Shown here piece after piece: positions 36,949 to 45,704 of a DNA stretch of 64,000 nucleotides; position 1 is the stretch's first letter; every line of letters starts with the position of its first letter. The stretch lies in contig NZ_AYTD01000011.1 in the NCBI RefSeq assembly GCF_000503215.1, forward strand, positions 124,001-188,000, given 5' to 3'. Origin of the DNA: Pseudomonas canadensis (GTDB lineage Bacteria; Pseudomonadota; Gammaproteobacteria; Pseudomonadales; Pseudomonadaceae). Under the pieces are notes generated by a model, which saw nothing but the letters and a program-made list of their open reading frames with translations, had not been told where the DNA came from and made no database searches. Made by a program: the position numbers and the translations under genes.

Positions 36949-37033
36949 GATGGGACCTTGACTGAGGATTCTGATCGGCGCGCGTTGCGGGGTGGCAGCG
37001 GCGATTTGGCGGAGTCTTTGCGGCGCGCCAGAT

Positions 37034-37052
37034 GCTAATAATTATCAATTGC
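37034..37052. promoter_or_regulatory. Fur box between receptor 2 and the AraC regulator
   Basis: GCTAATAATTATCAATTGC matches 14 of 19 positions of the GATAATGATAATCATTATC Fur consensus by eye. It is 60 bp ahead of the AraC-type regulator ATG and 86 bp ahead of the receptor ATG on the other strand, so it could repress both under iron-replete conditions. The rest of the 163-bp gap shows no other clear site. Confidence 0.65.
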
Positions 37053-37111
37053 ACACATCTACCCCGATGTGATCTGATTCGAGCCGTATCCGGTCAGCCA
37101 GGAGATTTACG

Positions 37112-38101
37112 ATGTCAGCCGTTCAAGGAGGCGCAGGGGAGCCGATGCCGGTCTCGCGAATCATTACGGGAGGATATGGAAGCGACCTCGGGCCAGGGGC
37201 GCACTGTCGCGTCACCCGCGTGTCGCTGCAGGACGGGCTGGACATCGTGCGGTGGCAAAGCACGTTCGAACAGCCGATCGAGTTGCCCTTGCAGGACGAC
37301 AGCGATTGCATCCATTTCAGTTTCACCAACCTGCTCAAGGGCAAGGCCTCGTGCAGCTTTCAAGAGGGGCGTCGGCAACGGCGCTATGCGATTGACGAGG
37401 GCGCCGGCAGCATCAGCTTTGGTCGTTGCCGCCATGGTCTTTATCATCAGCACGGCGAGATCGATAACATCACGGTGATGATTCGCCCTGAAGTGCTTGA
37501 GCAGTGGGAGCTGAAACTCGACCCACTGCTGAACAAAGCATTGGCCTGTGACCATTGCTTTCTCGATGGACATCGCAGTGGCGAAATGAGCGCGACTGCG
37601 CACCTGCTCGGTACCGCCATGGACCAGGGTGCCGGATTGCCCCCGGCCCAGCCGCGCAGCAGTCTGTGGCTTTACGGGCAGAGCGTTACGCTAGTGAGCT
37701 TGTTCCTGGAAGTACGCCAGGACGCCGAGTGTACCTGCCGCGTCAGTAACACCGATCGCCAACGGCTGGTGCGTGCCCGTGAGCGTCTGCTTGAAGACCT
37801 GGGCAAGGCGCCGAGCCTGTCTGAGTTGGCGCGTGAGTCCGGGTTGAGCCAACCCAAACTGACACGCGGGTTTCGGCAACTGTTCTTCAACAGTGTCTAC
37901 GGCGTATTCCAGCAAGCACGCATGATCCAGGCACGCAGCCGCTTGATGAGCGGTGATGACTCCGTGATGCGCATCGCCTCGGACCTGGGCTACGCCAATG
38001 CCAGTCATTTTGCGACAGCGTTTCGTAAGCAGTTCGGAATCAACCCGTCGACGCTCAAGAATGGCGGGAGGAGCAAATCACTGGGTATTAATGCGTCGTA
38101 A
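37112..38101 (+). CDS. AraC-family regulator, PchR/YbtA-like
   Basis: The product is 329 aa. The C-terminal double helix-turn-helix includes SLSELARESGLSQPKLTRGF and VMRIASDLGYANASHFATAF, ending FGINPSTLK, as in PchR. The N-terminal ~200 residues are the ligand-sensing part; in PchR/YbtA the ligand is the siderophore with metal. CCAGGAGATTTACG is a strong Shine-Dalgarno. The gene sits next to receptor 2 and under a Fur-like box, so metallophore-dependent activation of the receptors and of the biosynthesis operon is the likely circuit. That its own target repeats are those at 27.77-27.82 kb is inference. Confidence 0.88.
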   Translation: MSAVQGGAGEPMPVSRIITGGYGSDLGPGAHCRVTRVSLQDGLDIVRWQSTFEQPIELPLQDDSDCIHFSFTNLLKGKASCSFQEGRRQRRYAIDEGAGSISFGRCRHGLYHQHGEIDNITVMIRPEVLEQWELKLDPLLNKALACDHCFLDGHRSGEMSATAHLLGTAMDQGAGLPPAQPRSSLWLYGQSVTLVSLFLEVRQDAECTCRVSNTDRQRLVRARERLLEDLGKAPSLSELARESGLSQPKLTRGFRQLFFNSVYGVFQQARMIQARSRLMSGDDSVMRIASDLGYANASHFATAFRKQFGINPSTLKNGGRSKSLGINAS

Positions 38102-38177
38102 ATGAAGATGTGCCTAAGCGCACTGATTTCGTTTGACGCATGGGCGGATGCGGCATGGAGCTGAAGTCAAGCATTCG

Positions 38178-39092
38178 CTAGAGGCTATCGGGATCCCCGA
38201 AGAACATCTGAATCCGCGACCTTAACCACCGCTCCCCCGGGTCATTATCCTGCGACCCACGCCACGCCATATGCAGCTCAAAGCTACGCACTGGCAACGG
38301 CGGATCTTCTGCTCGCAAGCCACCGGCTGAGGTCAGCGCCTCGGCCGCATAGTCCGGCACGGTCGCCAGAATATCCGTGCCTGCCAGCAAGGTACCCAAT
38401 CCGTTGAACTGCGGCACGGCCAATACCACGTGGCGTTTGCGGTCGAGTTTTTCCAGTTCTTCATCGATGAAGCCGCTCAGGTCGCCTGCGAAGGACACTA
38501 GGGCGTGGGGGCGGGCGCAGAAGTCGTCGAGGCTCAGGGAGCCCGGCACGCTGTCGGCGCGCAGCAGTTTCGGCAGGCTGCGGCGCAGTACTTTGCGCTT
38601 GGCGTTGGCCGGGAGGTCGGCGGTGTAGCTGACGCCGATGGAGATCTCGCCGGAGGCCAGCAGGCCTGGCATAAGGATGTAGTTGACGCGGCGTACTACC
38701 AGGACGATGCCGGGGGCCTCGGCGCGCAGGCGTTTGAGCAGTTGCGGCAGCAGGGCGAATTCGACGTCGTCGGACAGGCCGATGCGGAATACGGCGGTGC
38801 TGGTAGCCGGGTCGAATTCGGCGGCGCGGCTGACGGCGGTGGAAATCGAGTCCAGGGCCGGAGAGAGCAGGGCAAAGATTTCTACCGCCCGGGCCGATGG
38901 TTCCATGCTGCGGCCGGTGCGCACGAACAGGGGGTCGTCAAACAGCCCGCGCAGGCGCGACAACGCCGCGCTGATGGCCGGCTGGCCGAGGAACAGTTTC
39001 TCGGCGGCGCGGGTCACACTGCGCTCATGCATCAAGGTTTCGAATACGATCAAGAGGTTAAGGTCGACACGACGCAGGTCGTTACGGTTCAT
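38178..39092 (-). CDS. LysR-family transcriptional regulator
   Basis: The product is 304 aa. The N-terminal winged HTH reads RRVDLNLLIVFETLMHERSVTRAAEKLFLGQPAISAALSRLRGLFDDPLFVRTG, standard for LysR regulators of the NodD/PcpR-like DLNLL subgroup. The effector domain follows. The ATG at 39092 has AGGA seven bases ahead. It is divergent from the quinone-oxidoreductase-like gene at 39.3 kb, which is the expected target; an inverted repeat lies between them. It is convergent with the AraC gene over a 76-bp gap in which I see nothing notable. Confidence 0.9.
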   Translation of the reverse strand: MNRNDLRRVDLNLLIVFETLMHERSVTRAAEKLFLGQPAISAALSRLRGLFDDPLFVRTGRSMEPSARAVEIFALLSPALDSISTAVSRAAEFDPATSTAVFRIGLSDDVEFALLPQLLKRLRAEAPGIVLVVRRVNYILMPGLLASGEISIGVSYTADLPANAKRKVLRRSLPKLLRADSVPGSLSLDDFCARPHALVSFAGDLSGFIDEELEKLDRKRHVVLAVPQFNGLGTLLAGTDILATVPDYAAEALTSAGGLRAEDPPLPVRSFELHMAWRGSQDNDPGERWLRSRIQMFFGDPDSL

Positions 39093-39214
39093 CTTGTGTC
39101 CTGGAAGAGTCAGCAAACTTGACGAGAGCGGCCATATGTAAACAATGGCCGGCATGAATCTTACGGGGAAAGGCTGGTACTCTGCACAGGATAATTGAGT
39201 TTTCCTACGATAGC

Positions 39215-39230
39215 TGAGGTCTATTCCTCA
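39215..39230. promoter_or_regulatory. Inverted repeat, candidate LysR operator
   Basis: TGAGGTCTATTCCTCA is a perfect 5-bp inverted repeat with a 6-bp spacer in the 247-bp gap between the divergent LysR gene and the dehydrogenase gene. LysR proteins bind short interrupted dyads of this kind. No further evidence. Confidence 0.35.
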
Positions 39231-39339
39231 CATGCGGAATCAATGACAGGCATGTCGACTATTAATGGCGACCGGTGGTCTTACCCGGAAAGCCCAGATA
39301 GAGTTCATGGCATTAGAGGTTACTTTGACGAGGTTTGCG

Positions 39340-40362
39340 ATGTCCCGCACGATCCGTTTTCACAAGTTTGGTCCGGCCGAGGTGCTCAAATGCGAAGAGC
39401 ATGCAGCCGCGCAGCCCGCACCGGGCGAAGTGCAGGTGCGTGTCGAAGCGATTGGCATCAGCTGGTACGACATTCTGTGGCGCCAGAACCTGGCGTCTTC
39501 CCATGCACGTTTGCCGTCCGGCCTCGGCCATGAGATGGCCGGAGTCGTGGTCGCTGTCGGCGATGGCGTGGATGATTTGGCAGTGGGCGACAAGGTGGCC
39601 AGTTTTCCGGCCGAGAGTCCCAATGATTACCCGGTGTATGGCGAACAGATCGTCCTGCCCCGTTCGGCCCTGACCCGTTATCCGGATGTCTTGAGTCCTA
39701 TCGAGGCCAGCGTGCACTACACGCCGTTGCTGATTGCCTACTTTGCCTACGTGGATCTGGCACGGGTCAAGCCTGGGCAATTTGCGCTGGTGACTGATGC
39801 CAGCCACTGCGCCGGCCCTTCCTTTGTACAACTGGGCAAAGCCCTGGGTGTACGAGTGATTGCCGCCACCAAAGACAGCGATGAGCGTGAATACCTGCTA
39901 TCCCTGGGTGCGGAAAAGGTCATCGTCACCGAAGAGCAGGACCTGTTGATGCAAATCAACAAGTTCACCGACAACCGTGGAGTTGATGTAGTGTTCGACG
40001 GTTTGGGCGGCCCGCAGATGTCGCTGCTCGGTGATGTCCTCGCACCGCGTGGCAGCCTGGTGCTTTACGGCTTGCAGGGCGGCAACCAGACGCCATTTCC
40101 AGCCTGTGCAGCGTTCCAGAAGAACATTCAGTTCTTTGTGCACTGTATTGGCAATTTCACCGGCAAGCCTGAGCTGGGCATTATCCAAGACCAGGTCGCC
40201 TTGCAGAGAGCGCTCCGGGATATCAACCAACTGACCGCCGACCGTGTGCTGGTACCGCTGAAAACCACGGTGTTTCCGTTCAATCAGTTCGTGGAAGCAC
40301 ACCGTTACATGGATGAATGCCCTTGCCGCGAACGCGTTGCGTTGCAGGTTGAAGCTGTTTAG
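39340..40362 (+). CDS. Medium-chain dehydrogenase/quinone oxidoreductase family protein
   Basis: The product is 340 aa. The GroES-like N-terminal half (GEVQVRVEAIGISWYDILWR, GLGHEMAGVVVAVGDGV) is followed by a nucleotide-binding domain (GQFALVTDASHCAGPSFVQLGKALGVRVIAAT) and VDVVFDGLGGPQMSLLGDVLAPRGSLVLYG, as in quinone oxidoreductase/zeta-crystallin-like enzymes. The catalytic zinc Cys of alcohol dehydrogenases is not evident, so an NADPH-dependent reductase is more likely than a zinc ADH. The ATG at 40 (39340) with GAGG ahead is preferred over earlier in-frame starts without a ribosome site. It is divergent from its probable LysR regulator. Confidence 0.87.
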   Translation: MSRTIRFHKFGPAEVLKCEEHAAAQPAPGEVQVRVEAIGISWYDILWRQNLASSHARLPSGLGHEMAGVVVAVGDGVDDLAVGDKVASFPAESPNDYPVYGEQIVLPRSALTRYPDVLSPIEASVHYTPLLIAYFAYVDLARVKPGQFALVTDASHCAGPSFVQLGKALGVRVIAATKDSDEREYLLSLGAEKVIVTEEQDLLMQINKFTDNRGVDVVFDGLGGPQMSLLGDVLAPRGSLVLYGLQGGNQTPFPACAAFQKNIQFFVHCIGNFTGKPELGIIQDQVALQRALRDINQLTADRVLVPLKTTVFPFNQFVEAHRYMDECPCRERVALQVEAV

Positions 40363-40369
40363 GGTGTAG

Positions 40370-40532
40370 GAATATTCTCAAAAAGGGTGTTTCTTACACC
40401 TGTCATAGGTGGCAAAAGCGCCATTTGACGGGAGTGAAACGGTGGTGCCCGACAGCAGCCAGACTGGCACGTTAACCCCTAAAACCTGATCTTTTCACCG
40501 ACGCCGCCCTGAATTCCAGTGCGGCGTTTTTG
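40370..40532 (+). ncRNA. Structured intergenic stretch ending in a terminator (possible small RNA or 3'-UTR element)
   Basis: After the dehydrogenase stop the sequence can form a hairpin with GGTGT/ACACC (about 40386-40400), another with TGGC/GCCA (about 40411-40424), and a GCCAG/CTGGC one near 40464, then a perfect terminator. It contains no convincing ORF. It does not match any riboswitch class I can recognise. It could be a processed 3'-UTR RNA or an independent small RNA. Confidence 0.25.
40501..40532 (+). terminator. Rho-independent terminator
   Basis: ACGCCGC at 40501-40507 pairs perfectly with GCGGCGT at 40521-40527 around a 13-nt loop, followed by a run of T. It closes transcription from the dehydrogenase side. 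Confidence 0.75.
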
Positions 40533-40656
40533 TATGCGCGTGTTTTACAGGTCTGTTGTTATTCATCTGCACTGGTTTTCAGCAGCGTTCTGTATCTATT
40601 AATCATTATTCCAGCACTGATAATTGCGCCTTCACTTTCATCTCAAGGATTGAGCA

Positions 40657-40824
40657 ATGATTGAATATCCAGTGCCGCTATTGCGAGTTGAAACTGATCT
40701 CGCGCAAAGCGCAGGATGCCAGGCGGATACAGGTGCCTATGTAAATCCTCAACAAAATAAGTTGGAAAGTTGGTTGCGGTTATTTGTAAGACGCTTCCCT
40801 AGGTGGTTGCCAATATGGGTGTAA
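40657..40824 (+). CDS. Small ORF, 55 aa, no known family
   Basis: An ATG at 40657, preceded by AAGGATTGAGCA (AAGGA about eight bases upstream), opens 55 codons. The product begins MIEYPVPLLRVETDLAQSAG, has a polar middle (NPQQNKLESW) and ends in an amphipathic, Trp/Arg-rich tail (LRLFVRRFPRWLPIWV). It has no signal peptide of the usual order. It lies on the same strand ahead of the unrecognised 470-aa gene, separated by a terminator-like hairpin. It could be a leader peptide, a small regulatory or membrane-active peptide, a peptide substrate for the neighbours, or a chance frame. Nothing proves translation. Confidence 0.4.
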   Translation: MIEYPVPLLRVETDLAQSAGCQADTGAYVNPQQNKLESWLRLFVRRFPRWLPIWV

Positions 40825-40965
40825 GAATTTGTCGGAAATATCCTAGGATCGCAACCCTGCTTGTCAGAGGCCAGTACACACGGCGCTTTTGGCGCTTGCA
40901 GGGCGCAACTCTAATACGACGGGACTGATGTCATATTGTTGTGTGGTGCTAGTGTTTGGTCATTG

Positions 40966-40992
40966 GCGCGCAAAGCTGCGCGCGAATTTTTT
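40966..40992 (+). terminator. Strong hairpin with T-tract, terminator or attenuator
   Basis: GCGCGC (40966-40971), loop AAAGCT, GCGCGC (40978-40983), then GAATTTTTT. It stands between the 55-codon ORF and the 470-aa gene, about 70 bp ahead of the latter, so it could end the small-ORF transcript or attenuate read-through. Confidence 0.7.
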
Positions 40993-41062
40993 ACACGCCT
41001 TATAGGTCGAGCAAATACTGCAAGCAGTTGCTTGAAACTAATATCCAAACTCAGGTAATAGA

Positions 41063-42475
41063 ATGATGAGCACTATTCACGAACAGGCTATGACTTATGT
41101 TTATCAGCAAGTGCTACAACGCTTGATCGGGCACTTTGCTCGTGAAGAACGCACGGCACTCCAGTTGTTGGTCCAGCGAATCGTGGTGGCGGCAGGCGGC
41201 ATGGAGCAAGTAGGGGGTTACAAAGTGCTGGTGGCCCACGGCGGCGGCAAAGTGAGTAGCTACACATTGGCCTTGCTGCGGGCCGCGCAATTGACCATCG
41301 CTGGCCGAGCCCCGCGAACTTTTCAGTTGCGGGTTGCGACATTGCGGCATTCAGGAATGACCGAGGGCATGCTTGAGGATATTAATCAGGCCTACAGTCG
41401 GCTGTTTCTCCACGATGATCCAAGGGTTGAGCTGCTGATGGTGGAAAACCAGGAAGTTTTGCCCTTCAATCATCTGCGGCCCGCATCTAACTTGGGACGA
41501 GAAATCAGCCAGCGCAATATGTTGATGGTCGGCCACCTGAGTTCTGGCGACTGCCGCGCCACGTTGTGCAGTGATACCTACCTGGCGCTTGGGGATTTCT
41601 ACCAGCGCGTCACCTCCTGGAATGGCGGAGTGCATGCGTTGGTCAGCGGTGACTCGCCACGCAAGCAGGCTCAGCTTCTCGCCTGGCTCAAGAACACAGT
41701 GCTCGGTGCGGGTATTGCGATACCGGAGATTTGGCCGTCGTCGCTCACCGGGCTGTTCGCACGCATGGACGAAATGAGTACCGATTATTACCGTGATCTA
41801 TACGCAGACCATTATGTGCCGAGTGAAAACCCCAGCAAGACAAGCCATCGTCACTTGGCCTACATCGGTATCGCCGATTTGCTGGACGATGTAGACCTGC
41901 CATCCTCGTCCATGCTCAACGTGTTCATGGCCTTCACGCCTGACCCGCAGGGTTTTCACTTCAGCCATCCCACCTATTCGAACCCGCAGTTGATGGCACA
42001 CCTGCGTGGGCTGCAGGCCCAATGCCTGCGTGACCTGGAATATGAGGAAGGGGTGCAGGGTTTTATCCAGCAAGCTGCACAATACATGCCCGAGGCATTG
42101 CTCACGCAGATGAACGTCAGTGAACGGCGCATCCTGTCGAGCACCTACGCCCAGCAGTACTTCGGCTTGGACGAGACTCAGTTGGTGTGCCTGCTGTTTT
42201 CCCCGTTTATCCATCATGGTGAACGGCTGGAAGGCTATTTGCGACAATGTCACCCAGGCATGCTGGTGGCCTTGCCGGAAATGCACAAAGTGCTGCAGGG
42301 CAAGCCGTCTGCCGACATGCTGCAACAATGGCTTACCGATACCAGCGGTTTACCCATGCCTTTGTTGCAGCAACTCTATCGCAAACGTCCGTCAGGCTAC
42401 TCGAGTGGCAAACTGCGCAGTGCTGGCGCCATGGCCCATGGCAGCGCGCAAGCCTGTCTATCGTCCGGGCGATGA
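41063..42475 (+). CDS. Uncharacterised 470-aa protein coupled to a MocR-type regulator
   Basis: I do not recognise this family. The product has no signal peptide and no membrane helix. Noticeable segments are a Gly-rich VGGYKVLVAHGGGKVSSYTL stretch near residues 50-70, RATLCSDTYLALGDFYQRV, HALVSGDSPRKQAQLLAWL, a Asp/Tyr-rich MSTDYYRDLYADHYVPSEN region, and SERRILSSTYAQQYFGLDETQ towards the C-terminus. Composition is like that of its neighbours. The last four bases are ATGA, shared with the start of the MocR-type gene, so the two are translationally coupled and should work together. A terminator-like hairpin precedes it by about 70 bp. Confidence 0.8.
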   Translation: MMSTIHEQAMTYVYQQVLQRLIGHFAREERTALQLLVQRIVVAAGGMEQVGGYKVLVAHGGGKVSSYTLALLRAAQLTIAGRAPRTFQLRVATLRHSGMTEGMLEDINQAYSRLFLHDDPRVELLMVENQEVLPFNHLRPASNLGREISQRNMLMVGHLSSGDCRATLCSDTYLALGDFYQRVTSWNGGVHALVSGDSPRKQAQLLAWLKNTVLGAGIAIPEIWPSSLTGLFARMDEMSTDYYRDLYADHYVPSENPSKTSHRHLAYIGIADLLDDVDLPSSSMLNVFMAFTPDPQGFHFSHPTYSNPQLMAHLRGLQAQCLRDLEYEEGVQGFIQQAAQYMPEALLTQMNVSERRILSSTYAQQYFGLDETQLVCLLFSPFIHHGERLEGYLRQCHPGMLVALPEMHKVLQGKPSADMLQQWLTDTSGLPMPLLQQLYRKRPSGYSSGKLRSAGAMAHGSAQACLSSGR

Positions 42476-43878
42476 CGCTGCGCGGCGAACGACAAGCGGA
42501 TTTCGCGTATCAGGCGGTCTATCGCTACATGATCAACCTGATCAACGAAGTCAGTACCGACGCACGGGTAAAACTGCCCTCCCTGCGGCAATTGGCAGGA
42601 CGCTTGAACGTGTCGATCTCGACGGTTCAGTACGCCTACGCGCTGCTTGAAAAAGAGGGCAGGGTCTATTCGGTAGCCAAATCCGGTTATTACGCCTGGC
42701 CACTCTCCACAAATCCGCTGGCAGGCGCCAGCGGTGACCTGCTTGACCGACTCTACGCAGCGGCGCGGCGCCCCGGCATGGTGGTGCTCAGCGGAGATGA
42801 ACCCGCGCTGTTGGCTTCGCTGGATGGCACCCTGTTGCGTCTGGAGCGTGAGCTGGTCCGCCAGTATCCGCGCCATCCGCAACCCTAGTCTCAGCCTTGC
42901 GGTGTCTGGGAGCTGCGCGCAGCGTTGGCGGCGCGTTATACGTCGTCGCCGACCCGCTGCTGGCAGGCCGACGATGTTTACATCGGTGCCGACTTGCGCG
43001 GTGTACTGGACATCCTCATTGAAGTCTTGGGCTTGAGGGGGACGTCGGTGATTGTTGAATCGCCTTGCGATTGGCTGGTCCTGCGCCTGCTTCAGGATGC
43101 TGGCGTGCATATTGTCGAGCTGCCCTGGACGCCAGAAGGACGCCTGGATCTGGTAAATCTTGATCAGTTGTTATGTGCCAAGTCGGTGCATCTGGTGGTG
43201 CTGTCATCAAGGGTCAGCGTGCCGGCTGGCGTTTCAATGCCGCCCCAAGATCGCCTGGCCATTGCGCGAATGCTGGAGCAGCATGGCTGCTGGCTGCTGG
43301 AAAACGACACCTTTGGCGAGTTGGGTTTCGACGAGCCACAGACCGCATTGCGCGAGCTGGTGAACCCTGAACGGCTGATAGTGTTTTCCTCGTTCGAGAA
43401 AGTGTTGGGTTCGGAGGCGCCCTATGGCTATCTGCTGTCTCGGCGTATGAACAGCGAATTGCAGCGTCATTTCCTGTTGCGCTGCTTTCGTTTGTCGCCG
43501 ATCCGCCAGCGCGCCATTGCGCGCCTTTATCACAGTGGGCGAATCGACCAGCACCTGCGTGGACTACGCCTTCAATTGCGCGAGCAGGCGGACGAAATGT
43601 GCGAGCGTCTGGATCGGCATCTGGGAGACCAATTGACCTACCGTGCGCCCGCTGCCGGCGCGGCGTTCTGGCTGGCCTCCACGAGGACAGTAGATATGCG
43701 CCAGGTGTTCCAGCGGCTACTTTCCCAGCAAGTGGTGATTGCCCCCGGCGAACTGTTCAGCGTCAACGGCCTGCATCAGCAGCATTTGCGCCTGAGCCAT
43801 ACCTTTCAGTCGCAACCGGACCTGGATATTGTCCTGACGGCGCTAAGCGAAGCGTTGCGTCAGGCCCAGTTGGGATAA
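42472..43878 (+). pseudogene. MocR/GntR-type PLP-dependent regulator interrupted by an in-frame amber codon
   Basis: Reading from the ATG at 42472 gives a GntR-type winged HTH (KLPSLRQLAGRLNVSISTVQYAYALLEKEGRVY), the linker and start of the aminotransferase-like domain, then TAG at 42886-42888 (codon 139). The same frame continues without shift through VWELRAALAARY to the end at 43878, with intact aminotransferase fold segments and the PLP-lysine region FSSFEKVLGSEAPYGYLL. Ignoring the TAG, the product would be 468 aa, normal for MocR proteins. A single C-to-T change of a CAG codon would explain it. Either the regulator is inactive (a free HTH fragment of 138 aa might remain) or the stop is a sequence error. 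A TTG-initiated downstream fragment is less likely. It is coupled to the 470-aa gene by ATGA. Confidence 0.85.
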
Positions 43879-43984
43879 ATGCGTGAAGTTTCTCTGGCTA
43901 TTGTAGGATCGATTACATCGCGCAGCAGTCCAACTCCCAGTAAACTGCCGTTTTATCCTGAATTCTTCTTTCCGAGGTTTATGC

Positions 43985-45628
43985 ATGACAATCAGTCCTT
44001 TTGCGGGCAAGCCGGCGCCAGCTCAACTGCTGGTGGATATCCCGCGACTGGTCACGGCCTACTACACGGGCCAGCCTGATGCAGCAATCTCCACTCAGCG
44101 CGTAGCGTTCGGTACTTCCGGGCACCGTGGCAGCTCGTTTGAATTGAGTTTCAACGAATGGCACGTGCTCGCCATCAGCCAGGCCATCTGCCTGTACCGC
44201 GAAGCGCAGGGCATCAACGGTCCGTTGTTCGTCGGTCTGGACACCCACGCGCTGTCGACACCTGCCGGTGCCAGCGCCTTGGAAGTCCTGGCGGCCAATG
44301 GCGTGCATGTGATGTTGGCCGAAGGCGACGAATACACGCCAACGCCTGCTGTTTCCCACGCCATCATCTGCTACAACCGTGGCCGCACCACCGGCCTGGC
44401 CGACGGCATTGTTATCACCCCGTCGCACAACCCGCCGCAGAGTGGCGGCTATAAATACAACCCTCCTAATGGCGGACCGGCTGATACTCACGTCACCAAG
44501 TGGATCGAAGCCAAGGCCAACGAACTGCTGGCCAACAAACTGGCCGGAGTCAAACGCATCACCCACGCCCAGGCGCTCAAGGCCGACACCACCCACCGCC
44601 ATGACTACCTCAACAGCTATGTGGCTGACCTGGTCAATGTGATCGACATGGACGCTATCCGCAGCGCCGACCTGCGCCTGGGCGTGGATCCGCTGGGCGG
44701 AGCAGGAGTACGCTACTGGTCGGCGATTGCCGAGCATTACCGCCTGAACCTGGACGTGGTGAATACTGAAGTCGACTCCACCTTCCGTTTCATGAGCGTC
44801 GACTGGGATGGCCAGATCCGCATGGACCCTTCCTCCAGCTACGCCATGCAAGGCTTGATCGGTCTTAAGGAACGTTTCGACGTGGCCTTCGCCTGTGACC
44901 CGGATCACGACCGCCACGGCATCGTCACACCGTCCGGTGGCTTGCTTGCGCCCAACAACTACCTGGCGGTGTCCATCGACTACCTGTTCCAGAACCGTCC
45001 TGACTGGCGCGCAGACGCCGCCGTGGGCAAGACCGTGGTCAGCAGCGGCTTGATCGATCGCGTCGCCGCACGCATGGGCCGTCGTCTGTATGAAGTGCCC
45101 GTAGGCTTCAAGTGGTTTGCTGATGGCTTGTTCGAAGGTTCGTTGGGCTTTGGTGGCGAAGAAAGCGCCGGTGCTTCGTTCCTGCGCAAGGACGGTACTG
45201 TATGGAGTACTGACAAGGATGGCCTGATCCCGGCGTTGCTGGCTGCAGAAATGACTTCGCGCACAGGCCAGGACCCAAGCCAGATCTACCGCGGCCTGAC
45301 GGATGCCCTGGGCGAGCCGTTCGCGATTCGTGTGGACGCCAAGGCCACTCCGGCGCAGAAAGCCTTGCTTGGCAAGTTGTCGCCGGACCAGGTGACCTCT
45401 ACCGAATTGGCCGGGGAAAGCATCCAGCAGATTCTCAGTCACGCGCCGGGCAACAACCAGGCGATCGGTGGGTTGAAGGTGATGACCGAAAACGGTTGGT
45501 TCGCCGCACGGCCATCGGGCACCGAAGATATCTACAAGATCTACGCCGAGAGCTTTATCGGTGAGGATCACCTCAAGCAATTGGTGGAAGAGGCGCAGGT
45601 GCTGGTAGACGGTGCTATCAGCCAATAA
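43985..45628 (+). CDS. pgm: Phosphoglucomutase (alpha-D-glucose specific)
   Basis: The product is 547 aa. It interconverts glucose 1-phosphate and glucose 6-phosphate. The active-site phosphoserine lies in TPSHNPP (Ser147), the metal-binding loop is CDPDHDRHG, the N-terminal GTSGHRG motif is present, and the C-terminal phosphate-binding loop reads [20 protein letters not shown] lies ahead of the start; an ATG four bases upstream is out of frame. It stands alone, with a REPIN just after its stop. Confidence 0.95.
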   Translation: MTISPFAGKPAPAQLLVDIPRLVTAYYTGQPDAAISTQRVAFGTSGHRGSSFELSFNEWHVLAISQAICLYREAQGINGPLFVGLDTHALSTPAGASALEVLAANGVHVMLAEGDEYTPTPAVSHAIICYNRGRTTGLADGIVITPSHNPPQSGGYKYNPPNGGPADTHVTKWIEAKANELLANKLAGVKRITHAQALKADTTHRHDYLNSYVADLVNVIDMDAIRSADLRLGVDPLGGAGVRYWSAIAEHYRLNLDVVNTEVDSTFRFMSVDWDGQIRMDPSSSYAMQGLIGLKERFDVAFACDPDHDRHGIVTPSGGLLAPNNYLAVSIDYLFQNRPDWRADAAVGKTVVSSGLIDRVAARMGRRLYEVPVGFKWFADGLFEGSLGFGGEESAGASFLRKDGTVWSTDKDGLIPALLAAEMTSRTGQDPSQIYRGLTDALGEPFAIRVDAKATPAQKALLGKLSPDQVTSTELAGESIQQILSHAPGNNQAIGGLKVMTENGWFAARPSGTEDIYKIYAESFIGEDHLKQLVEEAQVLVDGAISQ

Positions 45629-45633
45629 CCGAT

Positions 45634-45700
45634 AGTAGGAGCCCGGCTTGCCGGCGATGGCCTTCGTTTGAGCGCTATCGCCGGCAAGCCGGGCTCCTGC
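45634..45700. repeat. REPIN between convergent pgm and pirin genes
   Basis: The arms GTAGGAGCCCGGCTTGCCGG and CCGGCAAGCCGGGCTCCTGC are inverted around about 27 nt. It fills the 76-bp gap between two convergent genes and probably serves as a bidirectional terminator. The arms carry a CCCGGCTTGCCGG core unlike the GCGAGCTTGCTCGC core near the RAYT, so it belongs to a different REP subgroup. Confidence 0.9.
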
Positions 45701-45704
45701 AAAG

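Noticed and set aside
40380..40532. Cobalamin or another known riboswitch
   Set aside because: A GTGAAAC and a GCCAG segment recall parts of cobalamin elements, but the order and conserved boxes do not fit, and no regulated gene follows within range.
42925..43878. Separate TTG-started gene for the aminotransferase-like half
   Set aside because: It is in the same frame as the upstream HTH half with only the TAG between them, and no ribosome site precedes the TTG; one interrupted MocR gene explains both pieces.
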